Shown: piece by piece, positions 12,820 to 25,051 of the stretch | Numbering within the stretch: the first letter of the stretch is position 1 | How the letters are laid out: every line of letters begins with the position of its first letter | Translations under genes and position numbers: made by a program | Assembly: GCA_964036155.1 (NCBI GenBank) | Contig: OZ038423.1 | Coordinates: 56,621,249 to 56,685,248, forward strand | Direction of reading: 5' to 3' | Source: Diploscapter coronatus | Taxonomy: Eukaryota; Nematoda; Chromadorea; Rhabditida; Rhabditidae | DNA: 64,000 nt | The notes under the pieces: model-generated | Databases searched by the model: none | Told to the model about the DNA's origin: nothing | Seen by the model: the letters and a program-made list of their open reading frames with translations, nothing else

Positions 12820-15800
12820 ATGGCGAAAACTTTCGTTCGAGGACGAAAAAAGGGCGAGGCCGGCGCAGCGAACAACTATATCACTCGGAGACAGGCGCTG
12901 AAGAAACTGCAGCTCACTCTGAAAGACTTCAGACGGCTATGCATTCTGAAGGTTTATTTTATTCCTTTATTGTGATTTGGTCAGGTACAGGAGAACACTA
13001 TTGTCTAGAATCTTGTTTTCGAAATTTTTTTTTAATTTTTAAAATTTCTGAAACCTATATTTCTAATTTTAATAAAAAACAATTTCAGGGCATTTACCCG
13101 CACGACCCTCTGCACAAGAAGAAGATCAACAAGGGCTCCACGGAGAATCACATCTACTACTACAGGTACACGATTAAAAAATAATTAACTTTATCTGTTA
13201 AAGTTCACTGATTAAAGTGCCCAGGTTCGCTGATATTTAGATTCCTTGATCAAAGTTAACTCGAGCTTTAAAATAATTTAATTTATTGCAGAAAGGACAT
13301 CAACTTCTTGGCGCACGAGCCCATCATCAACAAGTTCAGGGATTACAAGGTTTTTTTTTCTAATTCTATTAAATTTCCTAAAAATTGTAATTAAAAACTC
13401 TTGGAAATTCATATAAAAATAAAAAATTTTCATGATTTCTCATTTTTCATTTGTTTCTCTTCAAAATGCCAATTTTTGAAATGAAATAGGTAAATTATCC
13501 TCGATCTAATTGCTTAATTACCCCAATTAAACGACTTAATTATCCCAATTAAGGTGTTTCTCCGCAAGCTGACTCGAGCCAAGGCCAAGCAGGAATATGA
13601 CAAGTTGGCCAAACTGCACGACAACAAGCCCGAGTACAAGCTGGATGCCATCGTCAAGGAAAGGTCGGAATTTTTAAAAATAATTTTTCGAGAAATTTTT
13701 GAAAAATAGTTTTCCTAGAAAAGTGTATATGCTTCAAAATTCCTTTATTTTTATAGGAATATCATAAGCTTCGATAGATCCTTATTCAAGGAAAATGTTT
13801 CAAAAATTTGCAATTTTCAAGGTATGAACGGGAAGGTGATCACCTGAAATTGTCAGCTATAAAAAGCGAACTTTCATAAATTTTATACGTTTCAAAGATT
13901 CTACGTTTATGAGATAAAGTCTGGCCCTTTGTTCTCAATTCTACGTTTCCATAAAAATTTTCAAACATGACCTAAAAATTCAGATACCCCACGTTTTCTT
14001 CTGCGCTCCGCGACCTGGACGACGCGTTGTGTCTGTGCGCGGCATTTTCGATTCTGCCCCACTCGACCAAAGTCAAGGAGGGTCTAATCGACAGCTGCAA
14101 GAAGTTGCTGGGCGAATTCATGCACTATGTCATCGAGTCGCACTCTCTCAAGAACACGTTCATTTCTATCAAAGTAAATTTATTTATTTTTTAGAAAAAT
14201 AAGAAAAAGTGACTTTCAATCTGTTCTATTAGATTTGTAAAGCATTTTTAGTTATTATATATTTTGAAAAATAATTATATCATGATTTTGTAGGAAAGAA
14301 AAATCTCGAGCTATGAGATGTTTCATGCGGAATATTTTTGATGAAGTATGTAGCAGAAATGATGCAAAAATCGTTTTCCTTTTTTCTTTCAAATAATTTT
14401 AAAAATTCAAATTTTTCAGGGCATCTACTACCAGGCGGAAATCCAGGGCGAGAAAATCACGTGGCTCGTGCCACATGAGCGAGGTGTCCCCCCAGCCAGC
14501 AGAATTGACATCTCGGTTTTGGTAAGCATTTTTTAGTTTTAACATTTCAAAAATGAATTAGATATGCTTCAAAGTTCCCTCAAATAAAGGACTAATAGTT
14601 CTATTTGCTAGTTAATAATTTTATAAAAATTAAGAAAAAACAACTTTCAGGTGACCTTTGCCGAGTTCTACGTAGTGATGATGGGTTTCGTCAATTTCCG
14701 TCTCTATCAGTTGCTGGGTCTCTACTACCCGCCTCAGATTCAGACTGGACAAAATATGGCTCAGTCGGGTAGGAGCTGAATCTTTTTCTTCTTAATTTTG
14801 GCTAAATTTGTTTAATTTCCTTTTTTTAGAAGAAGGAGATGACGAGGTCCTCGAGAAAATCTATAGTCTGGCGAAGCCGCTCGCGAAAAGGGCCGATGCT
14901 GAAAAGGAGGTGATTTTTAAAAAAAAATATTAAAACTTTTCTTATTTTTTCAGGAAGAACAACTAGAACTTTTTGACGACGACGATGGTAGAATGGCGGC
15001 AAAAATGAAGGAAAACGAGGCGATCAAGTAAAATTTTACTTCTACTTTATTTATTCTCGAAAATTTTATCTTTATTTTTCTGAAAAAAAAGAAATATTTC
15101 CAGAGGCCTCTTCAAAGGCCTGGTCTTCTATCTGAATCGAGAAACGCCAAAGGAAGCTCTGACTTTTATTATCAGGTAAATTGTTTTACTTGAAAAAAAC
15201 AAAGTTTAAAAAATCGCTGAAATCAAAAATAAAGAATTTCGAAATAGCTAAACTAAAAATATACTAATTTTAAAAATGCCCAATTTCTAGAAACTGTGGT
15301 GGCTCAGTTGGTTGGGAGAGCGGCCCAACGAACATGGAGGAGTCGAGTCGCAGCGTGACGCACCAAGTTGTCGACCGGCCCGTCAAGGATCTCATTCTGA
15401 CCAGGTTTCCATTTTTACATCATGCCTCATTTCTACCAAAATTTTCAAATTTTATCGGGATATGTTTAGTTTTTTAAAAGATATTTTTGACAGATGTTTT
15501 ATGTCATGAAATATGCACTCGAAATCCCTTTCATCGACGAAATTATTTCAATAGATTTCAGAAAACGAATAGTATTCATTACAAAATTTCGATTATTAGT
15601 ACGAGATCGTTGTAATTGTAAAATAAAGAAAAACGGATAAGTTTCAAAGAACTAATATTTTGAAGGCTTTATGTTTATATTGCTTGAAAAGAGTAAGATT
15701 TGACAAAACACCATAATATTTGCAATTTCCAGAAAATACGTCCAACCGCAGTGGATTTTCGACTGTTTGAACGCGAGGAGGAAGTTGCCTACGGAAAAGT

Positions 15801-16863
15801 AAGATTCTTTAAAGTTTCTAAAAATTATCTTTTAAATTCTAAAAAGTCAATTTCAGGTACATGCCCGGAGCGACTCTGCCACCGCACTTCTCTCCGTTTA
15901 CTAAGGAATCCTCGGGCGATTACGTTCCCGTCGAGAGGCTGGAAGAATTGAGGAATCTCGGTGCGGACGTCAGCGGCCTGATGCCAGGTATAATTTTGTG
16001 TTATTTTCACTATTCCTGAAAATCGATTTTTAATTGGAATTACCTCAGCTCACGTTCACATTATGTGACTTAAACTTCACCTAAATAGTGATATCTTGAT
16101 ATATACAAGTTTCAATTTTCTAGAGAGCTGGAGAATGAGGCAAATGAAGTGCTATTACATTTATGAATTCTTTATCAAAATATCCTCTTTGAATTATACA
16201 AATTCCAGATTACTTTTTATTGACCAAAATGTTGATTTTTTTAATTTATAGAAAAACTAAAAGATGCTCACTATTTTTAAGCGTTTAATTTTCAGAAGAC
16301 GACAGCTCGAAAGATAAGAAAAAGCAGAAGCCTAAGGAGAAGGAAAAGACGCTGGAAGGCACGGCGAAGGGCATGCGAGTGGCGCTCGGCAAGATGCACG
16401 TCAAGAATGCCCAGATTGATGTAAATGAGGAGGTAAGGAATTTTTCTGGAATATGGTTCAAATATTTCATAAAGTGAAATTGACAAGTCCATTTTAATCT
16501 TATATTTTTGAAATAAGCTTCGACGATTTGACAAAAGCAGTTGTTAAAATTTACTCCGTTTCTTCACCTTAACTCGGAGTATTCAATAGTTTATATTCGA
16601 TCAAAATATATCCAAAATTTTCAGAAAGAAAATTCTGAAATACGTTTCACAAATTCAAAGTAATTCTCAGACTGATTTTATAGTAAAGAAGAAGCCATTT
16701 GTAGGGCGCTCAATTGAAACTCCGTGAGATGATGATCCCTAAAAAGCACCGACGTGTCTACCACTCCGTCAAGAAGTCCTTCAGCCGCAATAGGAACACC
16801 GTCAAGAAACTCCAGGAGAAGAGAAATGCCATCGACGGACAGAAAGCGGCAGGAGAGGAATAA
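12820..16863 (+). CDS. lpd-7: Pescadillo homologue (60S ribosome biogenesis; LPD-7-like)
   Basis: Pescadillo is the core of the PeBoW complex (PES1-BOP1-WDR12), needed in the nucleolus for 27S/32S pre-rRNA processing and 60S assembly. Fifteen exons give 539 residues: 12820-12951, 13089-13165, 13292-13349, 13554-13663, 13984-14173, 14420-14521, 14651-14768, 14830-14909, 14954-15027, 15104-15175, 15291-15404, 15733-15798, 15857-15987, 16296-16432, 16705-16863. The N-terminal pescadillo domain is clear ([54 protein letters not shown] block). The BRCT domain spans about residues 315-412 ([24 protein letters not shown] with its key Trp). The acidic linker and the Lys-rich C-terminus ([17 protein letters not shown]) are typical. 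Length matches the C. elegans protein closely. Confidence 0.95.
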
Positions 16864-17527
16864 GACGGCAGAGGAAATACCGTATACTTGAATAGAAGAT
16901 CCCCTTTTATTTATTTTTGAAAAGAAGAGAATACCCTTTCTTGTAGTTCTTTCTTTAAAAAATAATTATCCTTTTATATTTTTTTTACAAGAATTAGTTT
17001 TTCATGAAAACTTCAAATTTGAAGGAAACCAGCTTCTATTCGAAGATACGGTAAAGTCAGAAAGTTATTACTTTTATCAGTGCTCCCAAAATTTTCGGAT
17101 TTTGAGACATTGATAAAATGAAATTCGATTAAATTTGTTGATTTGTTTTGTTATCTAAAATTGAAATTTTTTGTTTAAAATTCTCGGAGTTTTATCAAAT
17201 AAATTGTTGGTGAAAAGACAATAGAGATTTATTCTTGAAATTTTAAATTTGGGGAAATACACGTATCACAGTTGCGAGTTCAAGAAATTGGTTAAATTTA
17301 AAAATGGTCACAACTTTGGGATTTTTAAAGTTTTAGGCGAAAAATGCAGAATTAAGGAAATTTCTAAGATATCTTCTAAGAACAACGAAACATAAATAGA
17401 TATTCTCTTGTTTACAACCCTTTCAAAGTTTCAACCTCCCATCCTTTCATTTGAAAATCGATTCAAATGTTGAAAATAATCGGGAGTAAATTAGAATGGC
17501 TAATTTTGGAACTTTCAAAAACTGCCA
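16864..17527. other. Convergent intergenic region after pescadillo
   Basis: AT-rich sequence between the pescadillo stop and the stop of the following minus-strand gene; presumably two 3' UTRs. I see no RNA gene, repeat or reading frame of note. Confidence 0.55.
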
Positions 17528-19918
17528 CTAGAAAAGATATATTAATATCGAGGTTAATAGTATCAACGGGGAGTTTACAAATATTGACTTTGCCGAATTT
17601 TTGATCGACTCTATTAATTGGGCTTGGATATTGGCTCTCATCGCTTTCCTAAAATTAAATTAAAGTTGTTTTAAAGCTCAGAATTAATTTGAACCCTGAG
17701 TTCAAATTGGTAACGACTTCTAATATTTGAATCAAGCTTGTACGAAAATTTTAACCGTGAGTTCAAATAATTTAAAAAATGGTACCTTGAAGCGTTCAAA
17801 TCAGCTTCAGTCTGAACCATGACCCTCGGTGTTGGTTGGGTCTCGACGAGATATTCATTCTCGTTATTCACCGTATTCTTTTCTTCTATAGACTCTTGTG
17901 GAGGTGGTAGTCTAGATAAATTTTTCATAGAAGGAAACATTGGAATTTTTGGAATGTAGCTTGAAGTTTAGCTTTAGTATCTGCACTTTTAGTCACTTTA
18001 GTTAATGAAAGTTGTATGCTTTTGCCTTTTCTGCACAACTTTGGTATTATTTAGGTTTGGAATAGTGTAGTTTTGAAAAAATCGAAAAATATGAAAATTA
18101 GTAAATAGGTATAAAGTCGGGAAAATGTGGTAAGACGGTAAAATAATGAGAAAAATGACTTACTTCGACGAAGATCCCGTAAATTGACAAGCCGGCATTA
18201 GAGTGTTGGTCGTGTCCCTCAGAACCCGATAAATCACCTGCCAGGCAGAAAATCCACACTCGTCTTTGATTGGCGACCGAACGCACCCAGAAAAGAAGTT
18301 GAGGGCCCTAAGATAAGAACTATTTCAAAGTGGGCTTCGAATTCATGATTTATTGTAGCCATTTGAAAGCGGTTAATGCATGTTTCATAAAATTACATTT
18401 ATTTCGAAAATCTAAATGTGAAGTTCTAAAGAAAAGTTGAGAAGCTTCAAAGAGTTTTTCGTTATGTTTCAAACAAAGATTCGATTTATGAATATTTTTG
18501 AGACATCTTTCAGTAGATGTCTTGCATGACTGATAAGATTGTCTAAAAGAAATTTAAATGGACAAATCTTATTCATGTAACAATTTAGGAGGTCTCTCTG
18601 ATATCAGTATTTTCAGGAATGTATCTAAAAATTCGCTAACCCACACATCCGATCGAGTTTCGCAGCCATCGCAATGCCAGTTTCGGTATTGGCCGACTCG
18701 ATTTCCCTCAGCGTTTCGTCGTGGCACTTCTTCACCGACGGCTTTCGGTCCAAGTCCATTAGGCACTCAGCCGACTCCATGAAGGCTGAATTTTGAAAAT
18801 TTACAAAAAAAAAAAGTGCATCTAAGAAGAGAAGATTTCACACAATACCCTATTATATTCTTTACAAAAAAAAATCTGATTCTTTTAAAAAATTTCACCA
18901 AGAAAAACTCACTATTGTATCCTTCATTGCATAAATACCCATAGCTCGAATCGATCAGAGCTACGGTAACGTGTCGACTGCATTTCGACCTGTACTCTCG
19001 AATACAGACATTGAATTTCGCTATCAGTCTGAAAATGTGTTCATCTTTTTTCAATTTTTTTCATTTTTCATTGTCCCTCACTTCATCTCATCTCCCTAGC
19101 TTTTTCTTCGTTATCTTCTTCATCTTTGGTCCAAATTTAAAAAAATTCTCTTACTTGCACAACTCATTGAATACCCGTCCTCCCATGTTCGGAAGTTGGA
19201 ACGCGTTCGAACCGAAATCGTTCGGTGAAGAATGCGGATCGTTATCCTGAAATTTTCAATAATTTCTCGAAAGTTCTTTGAAAATTTAGTTCTGAGAAAT
19301 CCAAAGATTTTTCATTGTTTTCTATTCATTTTTTCGTTGAAATCTTTAAATAATTTCCAAAGTTTCAGTTTCGGTTCAATCGACGATCAACTTTAGGAAT
19401 TCGGCAACCAGAAACCGATAATGTTCCACAACAACTACAATAAAATCTACGAAATCAAGAAAAGTTGACCACCTTCAAAGAATCGTATTTTTCTAGTGAA
19501 CTTAATCAACATTTCTATTTTTCTAAAAATACTTCCCCTATTCTCGAAAGAGTAAATTGAAGCTGTCAATTCAACTCTTCAAGATTTTTCTCTAGTTATT
19601 GCGAAAAAATTCAAAGTTCGAGGAACCTTTTATCGGAACTTGCAAATTTTTGATAGGAAAACAAGTTTTGAGGGTTCCCTTATAAATGAATAAAAATCTT
19701 CAAAATCATCATTGTTTATTTTTAAGCTTACCTGTTTATTCAAGATTTTCGCGTACTCGGCCACGGGCTGAACGCATTCCTGTATTCGGGAATTGATGTT
19801 GTGAGGGCATTGTTGACCCACAGCGGACACAGTCACGAAAATAACTAAAAAGTAGCATATTTAAAATTGGGGAAAAATCTACAAATTAACCTGATAATGA
19901 AACTATGACGACCTTCAT
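17528..19918 (-). CDS. Secreted 12-cysteine protein with probable GPI anchor (CPG4/DUF19-like)
   Basis: Eight exons (19891-19918, 19732-19844, 19155-19246, 18913-19028, 18641-18785, 18164-18307, 17786-17911, 17528-17648, read right to left) give 294 residues. The N-terminus MKVVIVSLSVIFVTVSAVGQ is a signal peptide. Twelve cysteines follow, spread through residues 22 to about 210 (CPHNINSRIQEC, ELCKLIAKFNVC, YLCNEGYNTFMESAECL, RMCGALNFFSGC). This spacing resembles the nematode secreted CPG4 and DUF19 (T20D4.11-like) domains, but I cannot decide between them. A low-complexity Pro/Glu/Asn linker follows, and the chain ends in a hydrophobic stretch after a small-residue site (KNSAKSIFVNS then PLILLTSILIYLF), which fits GPI attachment. 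The exon 17786-17911 start is the least certain junction. Function unknown; an extracellular or cell-surface role is inferred. Confidence 0.7.
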
Positions 19919-22900
19919 CGCTCTGGTAGCATTTTATGAAAATTTCTTATCCCCTAAAATGATCTTTTAAACTTAAACGATATAGAAATACGAATCGAAC
20001 AAATCGTATAGTGCAAAAATAGCATAAAATGATGATATCTGAATTTAGTGAAAAGATTTACGAAGTGAGAAAGAAGATTTCAACGAGTCGGTGAGAGTGA
20101 TTTCTGAAGATCTCGGAAAAATCACGACTAGGTTGGAAATTTGATGAAAACGGTCGGTCCGGTGATGGGGGATTTTCCCATGCTGAAGAGCAGCCCTGAG
20201 GCATGCGAATTCGAGATTTCTAGCAGGTGGTCAAACAGTCGGAGAGATTTGGAAAATCCCATCGTTCGAAACCAGAAAATATTGACAGATACCGAGATTT
20301 TCACATGGAAAAATGACTTGAAAATGCGCATTCAAAAGAAAAAAAAGCAAGATTCAAAGAAAAAAATACAAATACGAATGAAAACGGCTAGAAATCATCT
20401 GTAAAATAAAAATAGAAAAGACTCTAAAACTTTATTTACCACGCAAAAGAAATCGAATCTTCAAAGAACTTCCACTGTACTCCTACAATAACATTGAGAA
20501 TTTTACGCCAAAACTCGATCTCTTTACCTAGCCGACATCAGGCTTATACCCTCTAGCGACAAAAGTAAATAAAGTTCGCTTTGCATAATGTAACTGACCC
20601 AATGGGTGGTAACCTCGGCTATTGTTATTTTTACGCAAAAATATGAAGAGAAAGTCAAAAATAAACAATTTTCTTCGATAAAAAAAACTTGAGAAAGCGA
20701 CTTTTTGCGTGAAAATGGAGCACTTTAGTAAATTCTTCTGGACCTGAGACTAATAAAACGTTGGCGAGAAAACAACACACAAGTCAATTTAATGTGATAC
20801 GGACCTAAATAGAGTGCCTGAAAGAAGTAAAGAACTTCGAAGTGCGGCAGTTAGAAAAGGATATTAAAATGGGTATGTCAACCTGGTGACGAGCTGGGTT
20901 TGGAATGAGCCGAAATGGGAAAAATAGGAGTTTTAGTGGTCATTTATAGGATTTAGGAGTTCTTGGATACTAAAAATTTTAGAGCTCGGGAAGTTTAGAG
21001 TTATGAATATTCATTGATAGGATTAAGATTTTAGCTGGTTGAAAAAGTGAAGTCTAGAATTTTTGAGAGGTAGAGGAAGTGGCAAAATTTTTCGATTAAG
21101 GTAGAAGTTTTTTTTCGAGATAATAAAGTTGCGAGGCCTAGGTGTCTTAGTCTGTCATAAATAATCTCTTCTAGGCCGATATATCACTGAGTTGACCTGT
21201 TACACTTACACTGCGGCGCGCGTGCTCTGGGCTAAAACATTGGCCGCGGAGGAAATTAACATTCGGCTTAAAAATTAAAAATTGACCGTGGAGCACGATA
21301 TCGTCGGACTGGCATGAAAAATTCATCAAGTGGTATGGAGTGTGTGGAGTCGTAAAGATATATTATGTCGTATGTTGAATATGTTGTTGAGCAGGCGGTT
21401 ATTTGGGAATAGATTTGAGGCTGCAATGAAGAGGGTCTACTGCTGGATGGAGAAACGGAAAAATGCGTCCTGCCCCCACCCCGACCCAGGACCATTTAGG
21501 AGGTAGTTATGCGACGATTGATACTTTTGCCCTGGGGAAAAGCTTGAAGGGATTTTTGCAGATGTAGGAGAAAATATTTTCCATAAAATGAAAGAGATGA
21601 AGTAGAAAAACCGGAAAGTTTTTTCAGAGAGAATTGTCTCCCGGATAATTTTCACTTTTCTTCGACTTCTTTCATTAAACTCACCCCGCGAAAGTCAGCC
21701 GGCTGGATCTAATAAACTAACCTATGAACCGCAAAGTTTTGAAAGAAAAATAACATAAAATGTCAGGGAATGGACAAACCTCAAACGCTTTCATATCTTT
21801 CTGAGTGAAATTTCAATATTGACCGCCCAGGAGATAGATGATGAAATATTCAGTTGAAGCATCTCGAGAAAACCAAAAATGTCAATTTTGCTACGGGAAA
21901 ATAATGAAATTAGTCACAACTGAACGAGAAAAAATGGAATAATATTCGCTAAAGCGAGAATGCATGTCCTTTGAACTCCCTCGAGACCTGACCGCGCGCA
22001 CGCAGCCATTTTGTGCTAGAACAAAAACGCAGTGGAATGCGCGTTTATGGCATTTTTTTTACGAAAATTTAACTGGCACGTCTAATTTTTCATAGAAAAC
22101 TGATAGAAATACTGAAACTTGAAGGTATTTTGTTTTAGCAAAATTTCCCGGATAAATGATGCATGAAAAAGAGGAAAATTAGCGCGCCGACCCCGCTTGG
22201 CAAAACCTATCAAGTCGAGCATTGAACCGGCAGAAAAGCGCTGCGCTGAGCGACTAAACTTAGGCGAATTGAGGAAATGAAAAAGAAGGAATGTTTTGGA
22301 TGTAAGATATAAAAAAGGAGGGCGGTTTATGCTCAGGAATGGAGATATTGATACTCGGAATGGATTTGAAGTTTGTTGCACTTTTAGAAGTTTATTATTG
22401 AGAAGTTAAAAGAATTCTTATTGAAACTTTTGAAGTTGATCATGGAGTTGATCGGAACTTAAAGAGGTTACACCAAACTCGTGAAATTAAACTCGAAATT
22501 TAACAACAAAATGAAGAGGGAAGGTTCAAATAACCTTTGAAAAGTGCTATTCACGCACTCCCTCTCAGCCATTCGGTAATATTTGCCTCACCGTTGATTT
22601 AATCTACTGATACGCGTATCGCGCCTCATTCTGCCCTGTCTCTCTCATTCTAATGAGATCCATATAGGGTCAAGGAGGTTATGAGATCGACATAGGGAGG
22701 CAGACAGAAATAGAGCGGTAGCCAAATAAAAATAAACGCGTTCTCATCATGGGTTAGGTAATATTCACGTTCCATGAGTATTTCTATGAAAATGATCGTG
22801 TACCAAGAACGAAATTTCTGAAGTTCAGCTTAATGAATAAAGTTGGAATTTGAGAGTTTCCAAATTTGAGACTATTCCAAAAATGGGCAGAAATTAGGTC

Positions 22901-25051
22901 GGAATTTAAAATCTAAGAAGTGTTTACACGAGTAATTAGGACGCGCTCATGCAAATGACGGGATTACGCAATGGTACAACAAATCCAAGAGAAAGCAAAA
23001 ATCATCGACTGGAAGGGAATTCATTGGAAAATGGTCTATGGATGATGAAGAAATTTCCGTGTATGCCTCATTAGCATATTTGAGGTTCTGTTGGAGGCTT
23101 TTAGTGGGAAGAATAGTGACATTGCTAGGGGGCAAAAGACAATGGTCAGAGAATGGCATGATTGACAAATCGAGATGAAAAATGAGGATTATCAGAAATT
23201 TGACAAGCCTGAATGCCAGGGTTGTCATCATTTGAAGGGATGACATTTTGACAATTGTTTACAAAACTGGACTAAAAGTTGTCCTGGGCGAGATAATTAT
23301 AGCATCGGCTACTTGACTTTGACAGATCTGCATAAAGCGAGTGAGAGGACCGAATTGAGCCATAGAGAATAGGGGAGCGGATGAAAGAACGCTACAGGGT
23401 CAATTGGCATAATGAGAGGGAAGAGGGAGGGGAAGGCTAAAAATGCGAATGAATAGAATACCCGAACATCACTCGTTCACATTCAATTCAATACGAGTAA
23501 ATTCCCCAGGACTTCCTGTCGAAGTGACGAATTTCGGAATATGAAAGTTGATTGATGATCTTGGATGAACCAAAATAATCGGAAAATAGGAGAAATGGTC
23601 AAGTTCGGAATGCTTCGAAGTAATGAAAATTGGTTGACGATAGAGATGAGAAAATGATCAAATTGTATCATTTGTCGAAGTAACGGAATAGGTCCTCAAA
23701 AATGGCTCATTCGATGCATTATTCCGAGTGATTTGGGTGAAACATGGGCTATGCAAATGGGTTCTCTATCCGGGCATGGTGATTTACGATTACTGGAATC
23801 TGGACATCGAGAGATAGAACGAGCAAATTATGCATCCCCACAGTACAGAGCAAATATGCGATCACGCAATGTGGTGGATCGGGCAAAGATTTTCGGGTTT
23901 GTTACACGGTTTTGGATTTGTAACCTATAAAAATCGCCGAGACGCTCGGACTCTCGACTTGGACAGGAACTGACCGACCAGCTCACTGAGCGCTGTGGGT
24001 CAGAAAACAAACAATACGAATGTGACAGTTCCGCAAATCGAACCTACGCGGGATAGAGCCAGACAGAATTTTCACACAGACATCGATTTGGTTCAGGCTT
24101 TGGGTTTAATAAAAATCAATTGAAATTTTTCTAGGTTAGCGATAATGTAAGGAAGAAAATTCTGAGAAATTATGATTAGAAAGTTGTGAACTTTCCAATG
24201 TCCTCTCTTCATAGACGGTTTGAAGTATTTTGGAGTAGTTAACGCCTAAGTGAAGGGCTATTGAGATGTAATGGAGAACCGTAAGAAATTATGAAAACCT
24301 CCTTGAAGAAATGATGATGGAATAGGAAAATCGCTCATGCTTATGACCCTTAGACCAATTCTCTCGGTCGGGTTTATGCGAGCTTGTCTTTCTCTCGTGT
24401 CCTATCTCATCATCTGCCTTTCAAGCTCTACCAATAGAGGGCCGTCTCAAAACATGCAGATGGGTCCTAGGGGCTTGTAGATAGAATGCCCCTAATCAAA
24501 TTACCCATCGCGCTCATTTATGGAAAACGCGCGACATAATCGGAGAATAACAAAAAACATCAGTAAAATGGCAGATTTCTGAAAATGTAGGAAGAATGGA
24601 TATTTTGGAACAGCTAGATGTAGTCTTGAAGAAGGAAATTAGTGAATGGAGCTTGTAATTTGAGATTCGAGCTCTAAAGTCGCAGATGGAGATAGATTCA
24701 GATTAGCAGATATCTAAAAATCAGGCAACATTTTTTCGAGTTTGAAAAATGATCGGAACAATTTACGTTTGACAAATGATACGTGCGTAAATGTCTACTT
24801 TCACCTGACAGGCCTTCTAAATATGACTCAAATAGTAGCTAGTGCTCATAGGATATAGTGAGTGGGGGATTAAGGTAACAAAGGAAAAGCCCACTTATGG
24901 AGGTAAGCGCTCACGGACACGGATTGAATTTCAGAGTAGGGCAAAGTGTAGCAAACTTGAGATCTGAGATATGGATTGGTTCTAATTTTTGAAGATTTTA
25001 TTCAAAGTTCGAGGAAAAAACAATTTTAAACTGATAATTTACGCAGGTACG
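19919..25051. other. 5.1-kb gene-free region
   Basis: This lies upstream of the 12-cysteine gene and downstream of the IgGFc-domain gene. All open frames are short and lack codon structure, splice logic or protein motifs. Two small clusters are richer in CpG than the surroundings: about 21205-21250 (CTGCGGCGCGCGTGCTC, GGCCGCGGAGG) and about 21985-22050 (CCGCGCGCACGCAGCC, AATGCGCGTTT). They may be promoter or enhancer elements. Around 22620-22720 there are repeated GAGATC and CATA(T)AGGG words. I found no tRNA, reverse transcriptase fragment or transposase. Confidence 0.5.

Noticed and set aside
13500..13555. Resemblance of TTAATTACCC to the core of the nematode SL1 leader
   Set aside because: The match stops after about ten bases, and there is no donor site plus Sm-binding site following, so it is not an SL RNA gene.
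24025..24050. B-box-like TAGGTTCGATT on the minus strand (possible tRNA)
   Set aside because: No A-box and no acceptor or anticodon stem could be found at the right distance.
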